This document shows, in pieces, positions 54,955 to 64,000 of a DNA stretch of 64,000 nt. Below the pieces are notes generated by a model. It ran no database searches, had not been told where the DNA came from, and saw only the letters and a program-made list of their open reading frames with translations. The position numbers and the translations under genes are program-made. How positions within the stretch are numbered: the stretch's first letter is position 1; each line of letters opens with the position of its first letter. Source of the stretch: Neopestalotiopsis rosae (Eukaryota; Ascomycota; Sordariomycetes; Amphisphaeriales; Sporocadaceae); NCBI GenBank assembly GCA_023078685.1, contig JALGAS010000005.1:4526001-4590000 (forward strand), written 5' to 3'.

Positions 54955-56316
54955 TCAAGAGCACTGAACAATAAAAGCTCCAACGCCATCCTTGAATTTG
55001 GATGATCCAACCCCGGCCTGTTCAAACTGCAAACCAAAACTTCTCACACTGCTAGCGATCCAGGAGATATCCCGACTGATGTTTGCCGGAGAGCCACAGT
55101 CGAATGTGCCCAAAACCAGGTTGTCGCCTGGGTAGACCTGTTGTAGTGCAGTGCCATTCCAGCTCGACGGGTCGTTGCTCTTGCCGTAGGGCGCAAAGGT
55201 CATTCCCGAATTTGACGATAATTCTTGTTCTGATCCGGTAAATTGAAAGCAGGGGTAGCCCTCGGCAAGCTCACTGCAGAAAGGTAGCCGGAACTGAAGA
55301 GCACAGATCTGCTGAGATGATCTGGTAAAGTTGCTTGGGATGGAAAACTTGAACACGGTGCTGTCGTTTGTGGTAATTGAGGCGTTGATGCCCGTGTCCT
55401 TGACTTCGCTGGATGTGCCGTCTTTGCTTGGAGACCCAATGGCAACAGGAGCCAAGGATGGAGCAGATGTTGATACGGAACACGTAGCGGGCAGCGTAGA
55501 TGTATCGGCCGCCTCGGTTGGCGATGCTCCTTCTTCTTTTTCTTGGTCTTGGTTCTCGTCTTCTGTCGTTGCCGTCAAATCGCTTTCGCATGCTTCATCT
55601 TTGTCCTCATTTTCCTCATCGTCCTCGGCATTCGCCTCTTCTTCTTCATCATTTCCTTCTTCGTCTGCTTCTCCTTCCTCATCATTATCATCATCGTTAT
55701 CCTCATCATTGTCGTCCTGCTCGCTATTCTCGTCATTGTCGTCCTCTTCCTCCTCCTCATCGTCGTCTTGCTCATCCTCGCCCTCGCCCTCGCCCTCCTC
55801 CGCCGCCGCCTCGGAAACTAGGCTGCTGGCCGTACACTCTCCAGTCTCATCAGACAACACCAAGGAAACCTCAAGGCACCCTGTCGTGTCTGGCTTCTCG
55901 GTTGAGAAGATTTCATAGCTCTCTCCGCCATCGGACGAACAGGCCAGATAGGTTCCGGGCCCACCGTCATGGACGAGCTTCATTGTGCTGTTTTCGGCGC
56001 TCACAAGGTCAAAGACGGTATCTCCCACGACGCCCCTTTGGTAACACTGGAACTGGTACTTGGGGCTCTTGATGAAGCATTGGTTCCCTAGGGAGTCTGC
56101 AACCTTGCCATTGTCCAAGCAGAAGGCACCTTGTTGGAAAGTCCCCGAAAGATGCAGGTGTCCCGTGTGGTCTTCTTCGACATCCTCATTCACTGTGCCA
56201 GAAGAATCCAGTTTGAAACAGCAGCCGGATGATTCTTGGCGACGAGTGTATCGGAAAGAAGGCGCCGCAAAGACCAGCTGACTGGACAGCAACACAGCTG
56301 ATAAAGAAGACTTCAT
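54955..56316 (-). CDS. Secreted But2-like protein with very acidic central tract
   Basis: This single-exon gene encodes 453 residues. A signal peptide (MKSSLSAVLLSSQLVFAAPS) and a possible dibasic cleavage site (TRR at about 24-26) are followed by a Cys-rich N-domain. That domain starts CCFKLDSSG, with Cys at CLDNG, NQCF and FQCYQRG and a TGCLEVSLVL strand. Residues about 180-275 are a low-complexity run of Asp, Glu and Asn. After a Ser/Thr/Pro-rich linker comes a C-terminal But2-type domain with CALQFRLPFC, YPCFQF, GTFDCG and a final GAFIVQC. The protein is probably wall-bound or secreted. The acidic tract could bind calcium or cationic wall material; that is inference. The same DNA read on the plus strand gives Ser- or Leu/Ile-rich ORFs, which are shadows. 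Confidence 0.75.
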   Translation of the reverse strand: MKSSLSAVLLSSQLVFAAPSFRYTRRQESSGCCFKLDSSGTVNEDVEEDHTGHLHLSGTFQQGAFCLDNGKVADSLGNQCFIKSPKYQFQCYQRGVVGDTVFDLVSAENSTMKLVHDGGPGTYLACSSDGGESYEIFSTEKPDTTGCLEVSLVLSDETGECTASSLVSEAAAEEGEGEGEDEQDDDEEEEEDDNDENSEQDDNDEDNDDDNDEEGEADEEGNDEEEEANAEDDEENEDKDEACESDLTATTEDENQDQEKEEGASPTEAADTSTLPATCSVSTSAPSLAPVAIGSPSKDGTSSEVKDTGINASITTNDSTVFKFSIPSNFTRSSQQICALQFRLPFCSELAEGYPCFQFTGSEQELSSNSGMTFAPYGKSNDPSSWNGTALQQVYPGDNLVLGTFDCGSPANISRDISWIASSVRSFGLQFEQAGVGSSKFKDGVGAFIVQCS

Positions 56317-57618
56317 TGTTGACTTTGGCGCTTGACAGAGCGCGGGTGGAAAGAAAGTTCTTCGAAGTGTATACCGGCAATGGAGAGTGCCTGTAGTAGA
56401 TTTCTAGGTTGGATGAGAAAGAGAATTGCGATCAAACGATTAAATCGTACCTGTATGCTTTGTTGGCGAATACAATTTGTGGTATGCAGCGGCTTATTGA
56501 GGACCAGAAAGAACTCGTCGGCCAATGTTTATTTGATTGCTCGATTTGTAGGGAGCGAGTGCTCGACTGTAGATATAATCAAGAGACTTTGATTATAAGG
56601 ATTGACGGATATGACGAGGGAGGCTGGTGGGGGGCGCCTCTCAGTAAGGTTCCGGTGTGTCTCAGAGGAAGCAGCAGCTACCCGTATGAGGACCGTTGGA
56701 ATGCCAAATGCAAAGGAGGTCGGCGTCAGGAAGCGAGAAATGTGTGACGGGCGGATGGCAAAGGCTTTTACGAGCCCCCAGCTTGGTCGTTGAACTGTCA
56801 ATGAGGAAATTTCGAGAGCTGAAAATGGCGCGTCGTACATGTCGTATATGTATACCTACAGTTACGGTCCCACTGCGCCTTCTCGTGCGATCCAACTGTC
56901 AACCTTCCTCCCACAGCGGTTGCTAGGGAAGGCGCAGTGAGTATTTTCTCGATTTTACACGAGGTCAGGGGTACAGACACCCAACCACTGATCTAAGACA
57001 AATAGCACCAACTGAGCTTTGAAACGTAGATCTGGATCTGCCTTTCTCCGCAAAAACGACTTCAGCATAAGACAAAGTCCCAGTAGGGTAGTGAGTGCAA
57101 CAGGCCCAAGCACATGAAAATCGGCAAGGTACAGTACTAGCCACCGAGTGAGTCAAGTGCGTGCTTTGCTTTGCTGTAGTTTGTCGGTTGGTCAATACAT
57201 TAGCCAGTTCATTGATTTGATCAGGCTAAATAGGGGCTGGCTACTGCCATTGTTCAGTGCAGAGAGTGCCGATCATCTATACACAGTACATGTTGCTTGT
57301 AGTGAATAGTAGACCCCGGTTGTCAGCTTCACCCCCAATACGTCAAGCGTTCCAGAATGGTACATGGCAGTTCTTTTTGTGTGATTGTATGACAACTTTG
57401 ACACCACGGAATAGAAACCTGAATAGGCGCGGTTCGGCACGGGTCGCTTATAGATCCCCCTCCTTGCGTCAATTCAGCGGTCAGGGCTGTGGAGAGCATC
57501 AAGCTTGGAGTCTCTCTTCTCTGCGCACTCAAAAAAAAAAGGGGAACAAAAGTACCTATTCGAATCTTTTGAATATGCATTACGATAGAGGAGGACGCAT
57601 GTTTCTCTGAATAACAGT
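56317..57618. other. Intergenic region between two minus-strand genes
   Basis: The promoter of the acidic But2-like gene and 3' flank of the helicase gene. Short ORFs on both strands show no family features. A short A run occurs at about 57530-57540. Confidence 0.5.
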
Positions 57619-60600
57619 CTACCTACGAGCCTTTGGCATCTTCTTCTCATCCATCTCGTCCACGTCTGACTTTTTATGAAAATGAGGCGCGACTTCAGTC
57701 AGCCACTGAGGTTTGATGGGCAGACAGGAGCGCATGTACTCCTTGGTGGTCTGCACCAATTCAAAGTAGATGACCATGCGCTCTGGAGGGTCTGCGTTCA
57801 TCAGAACAGAGCTGGGATGTATGTAGACCGTTGCATTATTCTTGACCGTCCGGTACGCGTCTCCGCTGCGCTGCAAACGGGCAGCATTGGGAAAGAACCC
57901 AGCCGTCAATGCCTTCTTGATCGGGTCGATGTTGCTGGCTCCGCATGTCGACGGAGAGACTTCGACTCGATCACAGAGTTTCGACAACTGATCCCTGATG
58001 TCACGCGCTCGCGTGAGAGATCTTTGCTGCAGGAAATTCTCCTTGGACCACACTGGCGAGAAGTCGCTGTCAACCCACTGATTCCAGATGTTGAGCAGCG
58101 TGAGATGGTCACCGCCCTCGTTTACTGTAAACCTGTTTCGAGCACTGTCTGCATGAATCTTCTTGTCCTTGGGCCGGAAAAATAACGCAGAGGCCTCACT
58201 GAGCATGGCAACAACCGAAAGCACCTCTTCTACACAGCCAAACTTGTCCGCAGCGAGCACAGCTTTCGCGAGCATGGGCTCTGTGGGAAATTCGGCCATC
58301 TGCCTGCCCACCTTGGTAAGTTCTCCCTTGTGGTTTAGGGCTTGAAGTGCGAACAATTGGTTCAAGGCACCAATAAGAGACTCCGTCGGTGGCGGATCCA
58401 TGAACTCAAAGTCAAGCAAATTGTTGATGCCGAGTGACTTGAGAAGGAGCACAATACTATTGAGATTTGTCCGTTGGATTTCTGGCGTGGTCGACTCGTC
58501 CATTTCGCTCATGTACGCGTATTTCGTATACAAGCGGAAGCATTTTCCAGGACCAACACGCCCGGCTCTGCCACTTCGCTGGTTGGCCGAAGCACGCGAG
58601 CAAGGCACCACAACCAAGTTGGACATGCCAGTCGCGGGATTGAAGACATTTTCCTTCACATAACCTGGGTCTATGACATAGACAATGCCATCAATTGTCA
58701 AACTGGTCTCGGCAATATTCGTTGCAAGAACGACTTTTCTCGCATTTTCCGGGGTAGGCTCGAAGATCTTGGACTGCAGCTCTGAGGGCAAGTTGGCGTA
58801 AATCGGGCAGACGATGAGCTCTTTTACACGGTTTCCTAGTTTCTTGGCTGTCTCTGTGATTTCTTGTTCGGCCGCATCAATCTCGTCCTGTCCTGTCAGG
58901 AAAACAAGTATATCTCCTTTCCCTTGTGATGTATGAATCTGGAATACAGTTGTGATAGCCGCAGCCAGATAGTTGGCCTCGGGGGCAGGCGTGTAGTAGA
59001 TATCAACTGGGTATCTTCGACCGGGGATATTGAAAATCGGTGCGTCATCGAAATACTTTGCAAACTTCTCCGCATTCATTGTTGCCGAAGAGATCAGCAA
59101 CTTGAGGTCTGGGCGTTCCCGTGACAGATCCTTGATCAGTGCTAGGAGAATATCCGTATGCACGGTACGTTCGTGGGCCTCGTCAATCATCAATGCCGAG
59201 TAGCCAGCAAGATCAGGTTCCGTCATGAATTCTCGAAGTAACATACCATCCGTCATGTACTTTAGAATCGTCTTGTCGCTAGTGTTGTCTTCGAAACGGA
59301 TAGAGTATCCAACTTCATTTCCCACCTTGACACCCATTTCATCCGCTACACGAGCAGCAACACTCATGGCCGCTACTCGTCGCGGTTGAGTACATCCGAC
59401 CTTTTGGCCATCTTTGGTAAATCCTGCCTCGTGGAGGTACTGTGGTAGTTGTGTCGTTTTACCACTGCCAGTCTCACCCACAATGACAAGAATCTGGTAC
59501 TCGTTGATGGCCGCGATAAACTCGTCCCTGTAGGTGTAAATAGGGAGACTTTTCCTGGTTTCTTGAATCGAAAGCGCCTTCTTCTCGGCGGCATCGATCT
59601 GCGCAGCCAGGAATTGCTGTTCTTGTGTCAGCTGTTTACCTTCACCAGCCATAGTCGAGTCAAGGTTCCAGCTGATGTATTGTTCTTCGTCCAGAACGAG
59701 CTCGTAATCGCCTTCATACTCGCGTTCTGCCCTGTTGATTTGCGCCTTGGCCTTTTGAGCTTGTTCCCTTTCCCACTCCTCATGCTCCGTGACAAACTTC
59801 TCCTGACCATACTCGTCCTTTTCGACATAGCGCTTGTACAGGGCGTCCTCTTTCTTTTTCTTGTCTATTTTTCCCTTTTCCGTAATGTAATCTTCCGGCA
59901 TGTAGTAGCCATCGCGGTGGTCGTCGATGCGCAGGCGCTCCTCGGCAAGTCGCAGGATCTCTCGATTCTTTGCAAATTCGGCCTTTTCCCTGTCGCTCAG
60001 GCGGACGCCACTACGCAACTCGGCCGTCTCTTCAGAAACTTGTTTACGCAGCAGCGCTAGGCGCTCAGCTTCTCGCTTCTTCAAGTAGTCCTGTCTTGAC
60101 CTCTCGCGCAGATCTGGCATGGCGGCTCGCCTTGCGGCTTCATCTTCGGCTAGTCGACGGCGCTCATCCTGAGCCTTGCCGCCTTTGGATCGGTCTTCGA
60201 CTACTTTCTTGGTGCGTCCGTCGTCGCGTTCCCTCAGGCGCTTTGCGAACGCCTCAGCCTCCTTCCGGTCGCGCGTTGTATCCGACAGGTCGGCATCGTC
60301 CTCTTCCTGATCCTTCTGATCATGGCTGAGCTTCACTCGCTTGGATGCCGATTCCTGGTACTCGGGCTCGTCGTCAGCGGGGGGTTCATCTTCATCGGAC
60401 GATGGCTCCTGGTCTCCCCACCGGTCATCAGCGTCGTCTCGGTCGTGACGGCGGTAGGACCTTGATTTGTGGCTGCGCGAGTCCCGAGGCGAGCGACTTC
60501 GTTCCTGCTTCCGCCTTGAAGATTCCCGATCCCTCTCTCTGTCTCTATCCTTGTCCCGGTTCCGATCGCGGTCTTCGCGGGGTCGATGCTTGCTCTTGTG

Positions 60601-60675
60601 TTTGCTCTTGTCGACTTTCTGTGGACCGACCTCGTCGTCGTCCATTGGGACGAGGGCGTACTTTTTGCTACTCAT
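57619..60675 (-). CDS. prp2: DEAH-box splicing helicase (Prp2 / Cdc28 / DHX16)
   Basis: One exon encodes 1018 residues from the Met at 60675; an in-frame Met at 60708 would add eleven residues, but [15 protein letters not shown] looks like the true start. The N-terminal ~370 residues are highly charged, with RS/RD/RE repeats at about 30-80 typical of splicing factors. The helicase core has motif I GETGSGKT at about 400, QPRRVAA (Ia), DEAH at about 497, SAT (III), FLTGQDEID (IV), TNIAETSLT (V) and QRSGRAGR (VI). Ratchet/HA2 and OB-fold domains follow, and the C-terminus is short and basic (KKMPKARR). The match over [12 protein letters not shown] and [11 protein letters not shown] fits Prp2/DHX16 better than Prp16, Prp22 or Prp43. 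Prp2 uses ATP to remodel the B-act spliceosome before the first step of splicing. The gene is divergent from the Scj1-type chaperone. Confidence 0.92.
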   Translation of the reverse strand: MSSKKYALVPMDDDEVGPQKVDKSKHKSKHRPREDRDRNRDKDRDRERDRESSRRKQERSRSPRDSRSHKSRSYRRHDRDDADDRWGDQEPSSDEDEPPADDEPEYQESASKRVKLSHDQKDQEEDDADLSDTTRDRKEAEAFAKRLRERDDGRTKKVVEDRSKGGKAQDERRRLAEDEAARRAAMPDLRERSRQDYLKKREAERLALLRKQVSEETAELRSGVRLSDREKAEFAKNREILRLAEERLRIDDHRDGYYMPEDYITEKGKIDKKKKEDALYKRYVEKDEYGQEKFVTEHEEWEREQAQKAKAQINRAEREYEGDYELVLDEEQYISWNLDSTMAGEGKQLTQEQQFLAAQIDAAEKKALSIQETRKSLPIYTYRDEFIAAINEYQILVIVGETGSGKTTQLPQYLHEAGFTKDGQKVGCTQPRRVAAMSVAARVADEMGVKVGNEVGYSIRFEDNTSDKTILKYMTDGMLLREFMTEPDLAGYSALMIDEAHERTVHTDILLALIKDLSRERPDLKLLISSATMNAEKFAKYFDDAPIFNIPGRRYPVDIYYTPAPEANYLAAAITTVFQIHTSQGKGDILVFLTGQDEIDAAEQEITETAKKLGNRVKELIVCPIYANLPSELQSKIFEPTPENARKVVLATNIAETSLTIDGIVYVIDPGYVKENVFNPATGMSNLVVVPCSRASANQRSGRAGRVGPGKCFRLYTKYAYMSEMDESTTPEIQRTNLNSIVLLLKSLGINNLLDFEFMDPPPTESLIGALNQLFALQALNHKGELTKVGRQMAEFPTEPMLAKAVLAADKFGCVEEVLSVVAMLSEASALFFRPKDKKIHADSARNRFTVNEGGDHLTLLNIWNQWVDSDFSPVWSKENFLQQRSLTRARDIRDQLSKLCDRVEVSPSTCGASNIDPIKKALTAGFFPNAARLQRSGDAYRTVKNNATVYIHPSSVLMNADPPERMVIYFELVQTTKEYMRSCLPIKPQWLTEVAPHFHKKSDVDEMDEKKMPKARR

Positions 60676-61770
60676 GATGCCGTTTGAGCGCGCTGGCAGT
60701 GGCAGCAAGAGACAGAGATGCGATTGAAGGGGACGAGTGCTCGTCTTTCACAGTTCATTCAGGTATTCACAGACATTCGTTAGGAAGAATTGGAGCCTGG
60801 CCAGTAAAGGTGGGGCTCGCCTTGAGCAACTCATAGCTAGCGTCCTGCGCTAGGTATGATGTAGCTGCTAGGTACGGGTAGCAGTCTAATTCATAGCTTC
60901 AGCTTTGTACTGTGTTCATTCTAAACGATTATACAACATACACGTGAGACTCCTTCTATTAAGTTGAGCACGATTTAAATGTTTAATTGATTTTGAAAAG
61001 GTTTGCCTGATTTGATCCGCGATGAAGGTTTCAAGTACTTGGCGCACCTAAATCACTGATGCCATAATTGACCGGAAGTCAAGTTTGATGTACATCCTAG
61101 CTCACACCTCAAGTACACACGTGCACGTCAAGAAGGTATTGTGCGACTTCACCTGGAGACGATAGTCGGATATATTGATGTATCATATGACTGTATGATG
61201 GCATATAGTTACTTGCAAGTCGCATCCAGTCGACGAATACCCAAGATTCGAATGAGCGCATCAAAGTCCATGATGCCTATTCGTATGTGATGGATGTACC
61301 TCAATCAAGTGCCATCTTGATTAGACAGGTAGCCTGTACAGGCTTCGGTCGGCGCTGACCCGGCAAGGTATGATGCACTGCTGCCAGCAAACCCATTACC
61401 TTCTGAACCAATCATTTGGTGGCTTCTGTCCCAGCTGGGTCTTTGTGAGCTCCCCCTTATCTTATCAGCAAAAGTTCCCCTGCAGGCGTCGGTCTTAGTG
61501 AACACGTTCCAGCGTGTCAACTTTCCGGGGTTCGTCTACCTTAATTGTCGTCGCTCCTTGGCTTTGCGACTGAGTGCTCAGCAGGCGACCCTGACACATT
61601 CCACGCTGGCATAAACTCACAGGCCGGCGGGATCCCATAATACCAAGACTTCCAACTTTCTTCTTCCTGTCACTCCTTCTGGATTGTATAAATCCTCACA
61701 CTTTCACCCTCGTGCTACTACCGACCGACTGCATTGTCCTTCTGGTCACACCCGCTCGTGCATCCTCACA
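60676..61770. promoter_or_regulatory. Divergent promoter, splicing helicase / ER chaperone
   Basis: A 1.1-kb region lies between two outward-facing genes. The chaperone-proximal half carries two CAGCGTG heptamers in opposite orientation (listed separately). No coding feature was recognised. Confidence 0.5.
61510..61608 (+). promoter_or_regulatory. Pair of UPRE-like CAGCGTG heptamers
   Basis: CAGCGTGTC at 61510-61518 matches the core of the yeast unfolded-protein-response element, and an inverted CAGCGTG lies at 61602-61608. They are about 260 and 165 bases upstream of the Scj1-type gene. Hac1-type regulation is plausible for an ER chaperone but is inferred from short motifs. Confidence 0.4.
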
Positions 61771-63158
61771 ATGCTTCTCCCCAGCGCAGCTAAATTGCTG
61801 CTGCTGCTCTTCTCATTCTTCACTATAGCGATTTGCGCCGAGGACTACTACAAGGTACTATGCGTTCACCAGCGCCCCTCTTCGATGGTTCGTGCAGATC
61901 CAGATGCTAATGTTTTTCCATCAAGGTCCTCGGTCTAGCCAAGGATTGTACAGAAAGGCAACTCAAGTCGGCTTATCGCCAACTCAGCAAAAAGTTCCAC
62001 CCCGACAAGAACCCGTACGTCAAGCTACCTTGCCCGCCGCGCCACTCTCTCATCTACTAACAATGCTACAGTGGTGACGAAACTGCGCAAGCCAAATTCG
62101 TCGAGGTCTCCGAGGCATACGAAGCCCTTAGTGATCCTGAGTCCCGCTCGATATACGACAAGTACGGACACGATGGCTTGAAGCAAAGGCAACAGGGAGG
62201 CGGCGGCCACCACGACCCCTTTGATTTGTTCAGCAGATTCTTTGGCGGTGGTGGCCACTACCAGCGAGGACAGCCCCGCGGACACAATGTCGAGGTCAAG
62301 GTTGGGATCTCTCTGCGCGACTTCTACAACGGCCGGGAGACAGAGTTCCAGTGGGATAAGCAACACATCTGCGAGGAGTGCGGCGGCAGCGGCTCGGCTG
62401 ATGGCGTCGTCGACACCTGCGGTCACTGTGGTGGACATGGTATTCGCATTGTCAAACATCAATTGGCTCCTGGAATGTTTCAACAGGTACAGACCCAGTG
62501 TGACGCCTGTGGTGGTCGCGGCAAGACGATCAAGCACAAGTGTCCTGCTTGCGGCGGCGCCAGGGTCGTTCGCAAGCCTACAACGGTATCTCTGAAGATC
62601 GACCGCGGCGCTGCCCGAGACTCACGGGTCGTCTATGAAAACGAAGCAGATGCCAGTCCCGACTACGTCGCTGGTGACTTGGTGGTGACCTTGACCGAGA
62701 AGGAACCCGAGCTCGAGGTGGAAAATCCAGACCACGTGGACGGCACTTTCTTCCGACGCAAGGGCAAGGATCTATTCTGGAGAGAAATACTATCGCTACG
62801 AGAGGCTTGGATGGGTGACTGGAGCCGGAACTTGACCCACTTGGACGGACATGTTGTTCGTCTTGGTCGCGAGCGCGGACAGGTTGTGCAACCAGGACAT
62901 GTCGAGACTGTCGCCAATGAGGGCATGCCCATTTGGCATGAAGATGGCGACTCGGTCTACCACACAACAGAATTCGGCTCACTGTTTGTCGAATACGTCG
63001 TGGTTCTGCCTGATCAACTTGAGAGCGGCATGGAGAAGGATTTCTGGGCAACCTGGCAAAAGTGGCGGGGAAAGAATGGAGTTGATTTGCACAAGGACAG
63101 TGGCAGACCAGACCCTGCTACATCAGACTCCGCCGAGGGGAAGAAAGATGAGTTATAG
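61771..63158 (+). CDS. scj1: ER-lumenal DnaJ co-chaperone (Scj1 type)
   Basis: Three exons (61771-61854, 61926-62014, 62072-63158; introns 71 and 57 nt) encode 419 residues. A signal peptide ([18 protein letters not shown]) leads directly into the J domain, with HPD at 53-55; both introns cut the J domain and their removal restores it. A short Gly/Phe region ([18 protein letters not shown]) follows. The zinc-finger domain has four CxxCxGxG-like repeats: [24 protein letters not shown] and [10 protein letters not shown]-terminal substrate-binding region carries an NLT sequon. The protein ends in KDEL, an ER retrieval signal. Scj1 proteins work with the lumenal Hsp70 BiP/Kar2 in folding and in degradation of misfolded proteins. 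Length and order match the family, and the upstream in-frame Met at 61684 would spoil the signal peptide. Confidence 0.93.
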
Positions 63159-64000
63159 ACAAATTTGAGATACCATATTGAAATATCATAATCAAGTCAA
63201 CATGAGAAAGATTACCCAGTTCTCTTGCCTTTTACTAACCAGCTAATGGGTATCGCCAGTCATCTGGAAGTCAGCCGGCAGGCATCTGATCACTCGGGGA
63301 AGAAGTTGGTCAACCATCGCTAGTACTAAGATTTTACACTTTACCTAATTGTAGCCTGACGAACCAAAGTCTCACGGCTGCGAATCAGAAAAGAGTGGCC
63401 AAACCTAGTCTTGTACCAATGGGATGCGTAAGCAATCGTAGCATTAAAAATAAGAAAGAAGCAACGCTGGTCAGTCCGGCCACTCCCATATACATGGCTT
63501 CGACTAACACACGCGCGCCCTGCCATCAACGTGTTGCCCTCGCAGAGACATAAGAACAGCCTGGTGCCTGACTCCGGCATATATACGATGGTAAAAGGCT
63601 AGAGGAATTATCAACTTCCTATTGCCCAGTGATCAGTACGCGCCTCATACATAGAACCCTCCTACATGATATGATCTTTCCACGTCTGCCGCACATCGGC
63701 CACGAGCCTGACAAGTCCATTTATAGGCGCTTATCCGATCCGTTGGATCCATATCAAGTTGTTCCGGGCCTTGTCGCCAAATCATTGGAGCGGGGTAGGA
63801 ACTTCTATAAATGTTCTCGAATTATTGCTTTTCTTTTCTCCATCCTTTGCTGGAATTTCACTAGGATCCTGCTGATACCGTTTACCACGCTCCCACACCA
63901 GTTCCACCCCTCCATCTCGTTTGCTTGACGGCATATCTTGGTAGTCTATCTGCATACAGCCTTGATTTAGGATTATCAACTAATCGAGATTGGTATTTTT
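63159..64000. other. Right-end intergenic region
   Basis: The 3' flank of the chaperone gene and unassigned sequence to the window edge. ORFs up to 99 codons show no family features. Confidence 0.5.

Noticed and set aside
55331..55918. 195-codon Ser-rich plus-strand ORF and an overlapping Leu/Ile-rich ORF
   Set aside because: They are antisense shadows of the acidic Asp/Glu-rich tract of the minus-strand But2-like gene.

Overview
The window looks like nuclear DNA of a filamentous ascomycete, most probably a sordariomycete and perhaps Hypocreales. Introns are short (about 50-170 nt) with GT/AG borders and CTAAC/CTGAC-like branch points. The gene families are typical of moulds: a Zn2Cys6/fungal-specific transcription factor, a HET-domain protein, But2-type secreted proteins, a modin-like protein and a kinesin-3. 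No bacterial operons, CRISPR arrays or rRNA genes were seen, and no tRNA passed inspection. Gene assignments come from motif recognition only; exon borders were worked out by hand from reading frame and splice signals.

Layout. The first 15 kb is almost gene-free. It holds one short, apparently conserved ORF of unknown function (6.4-6.8 kb, minus) inside long low-complexity flanks. A DUF1279/FAM210-like mitochondrial membrane protein follows (15.0-15.9 kb, minus). From 15.9 to about 26 kb there are no intact genes: a decayed gene of unknown family with nonsense codons, an internal duplication and a frameshift (22.4-23.9 kb), a second fragment of its 3' part (24.1 kb), and a modin-like gene broken by one in-frame TGA (24.8-25.8 kb). 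Next come an Mcr1-type NADH-cytochrome b5 reductase, a single-pass surface protein with a possible lectin-like ectodomain, and a five-exon P450, all on the minus strand. An unbroken 1742-codon kinesin-3 (Unc104/KIF1A type) lies at 36.0-41.3 kb on the plus strand.

The 42-56 kb block is accessory in character. It contains a small But2-like secreted protein, an HSL-type alpha/beta hydrolase, a Zn2Cys6 transcription factor whose model needs a 4-nt exon, a HET-domain protein, a predicted secreted ACMSD/6-MSA-decarboxylase-type amidohydrolase, an indoleamine 2,3-dioxygenase and a second But2-like protein with a very acidic middle. The amidohydrolase and the dioxygenase are divergent and share a 1.4-kb promoter with two near-identical CGG-N8-CCG and CGG-N7-CCG palindromes. 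I infer a possible co-regulated tryptophan/kynurenine-type or other aromatic catabolic group controlled by the neighbouring Zn2Cys6 protein. This is the most interesting hypothesis in the window and it is unproven.

The right end returns to housekeeping genes: a Prp2/Cdc28/DHX16 spliceosomal DEAH helicase (minus) and, divergent from it, an ER-lumenal Scj1-type DnaJ ending in KDEL with two UPRE-like heptamers upstream.
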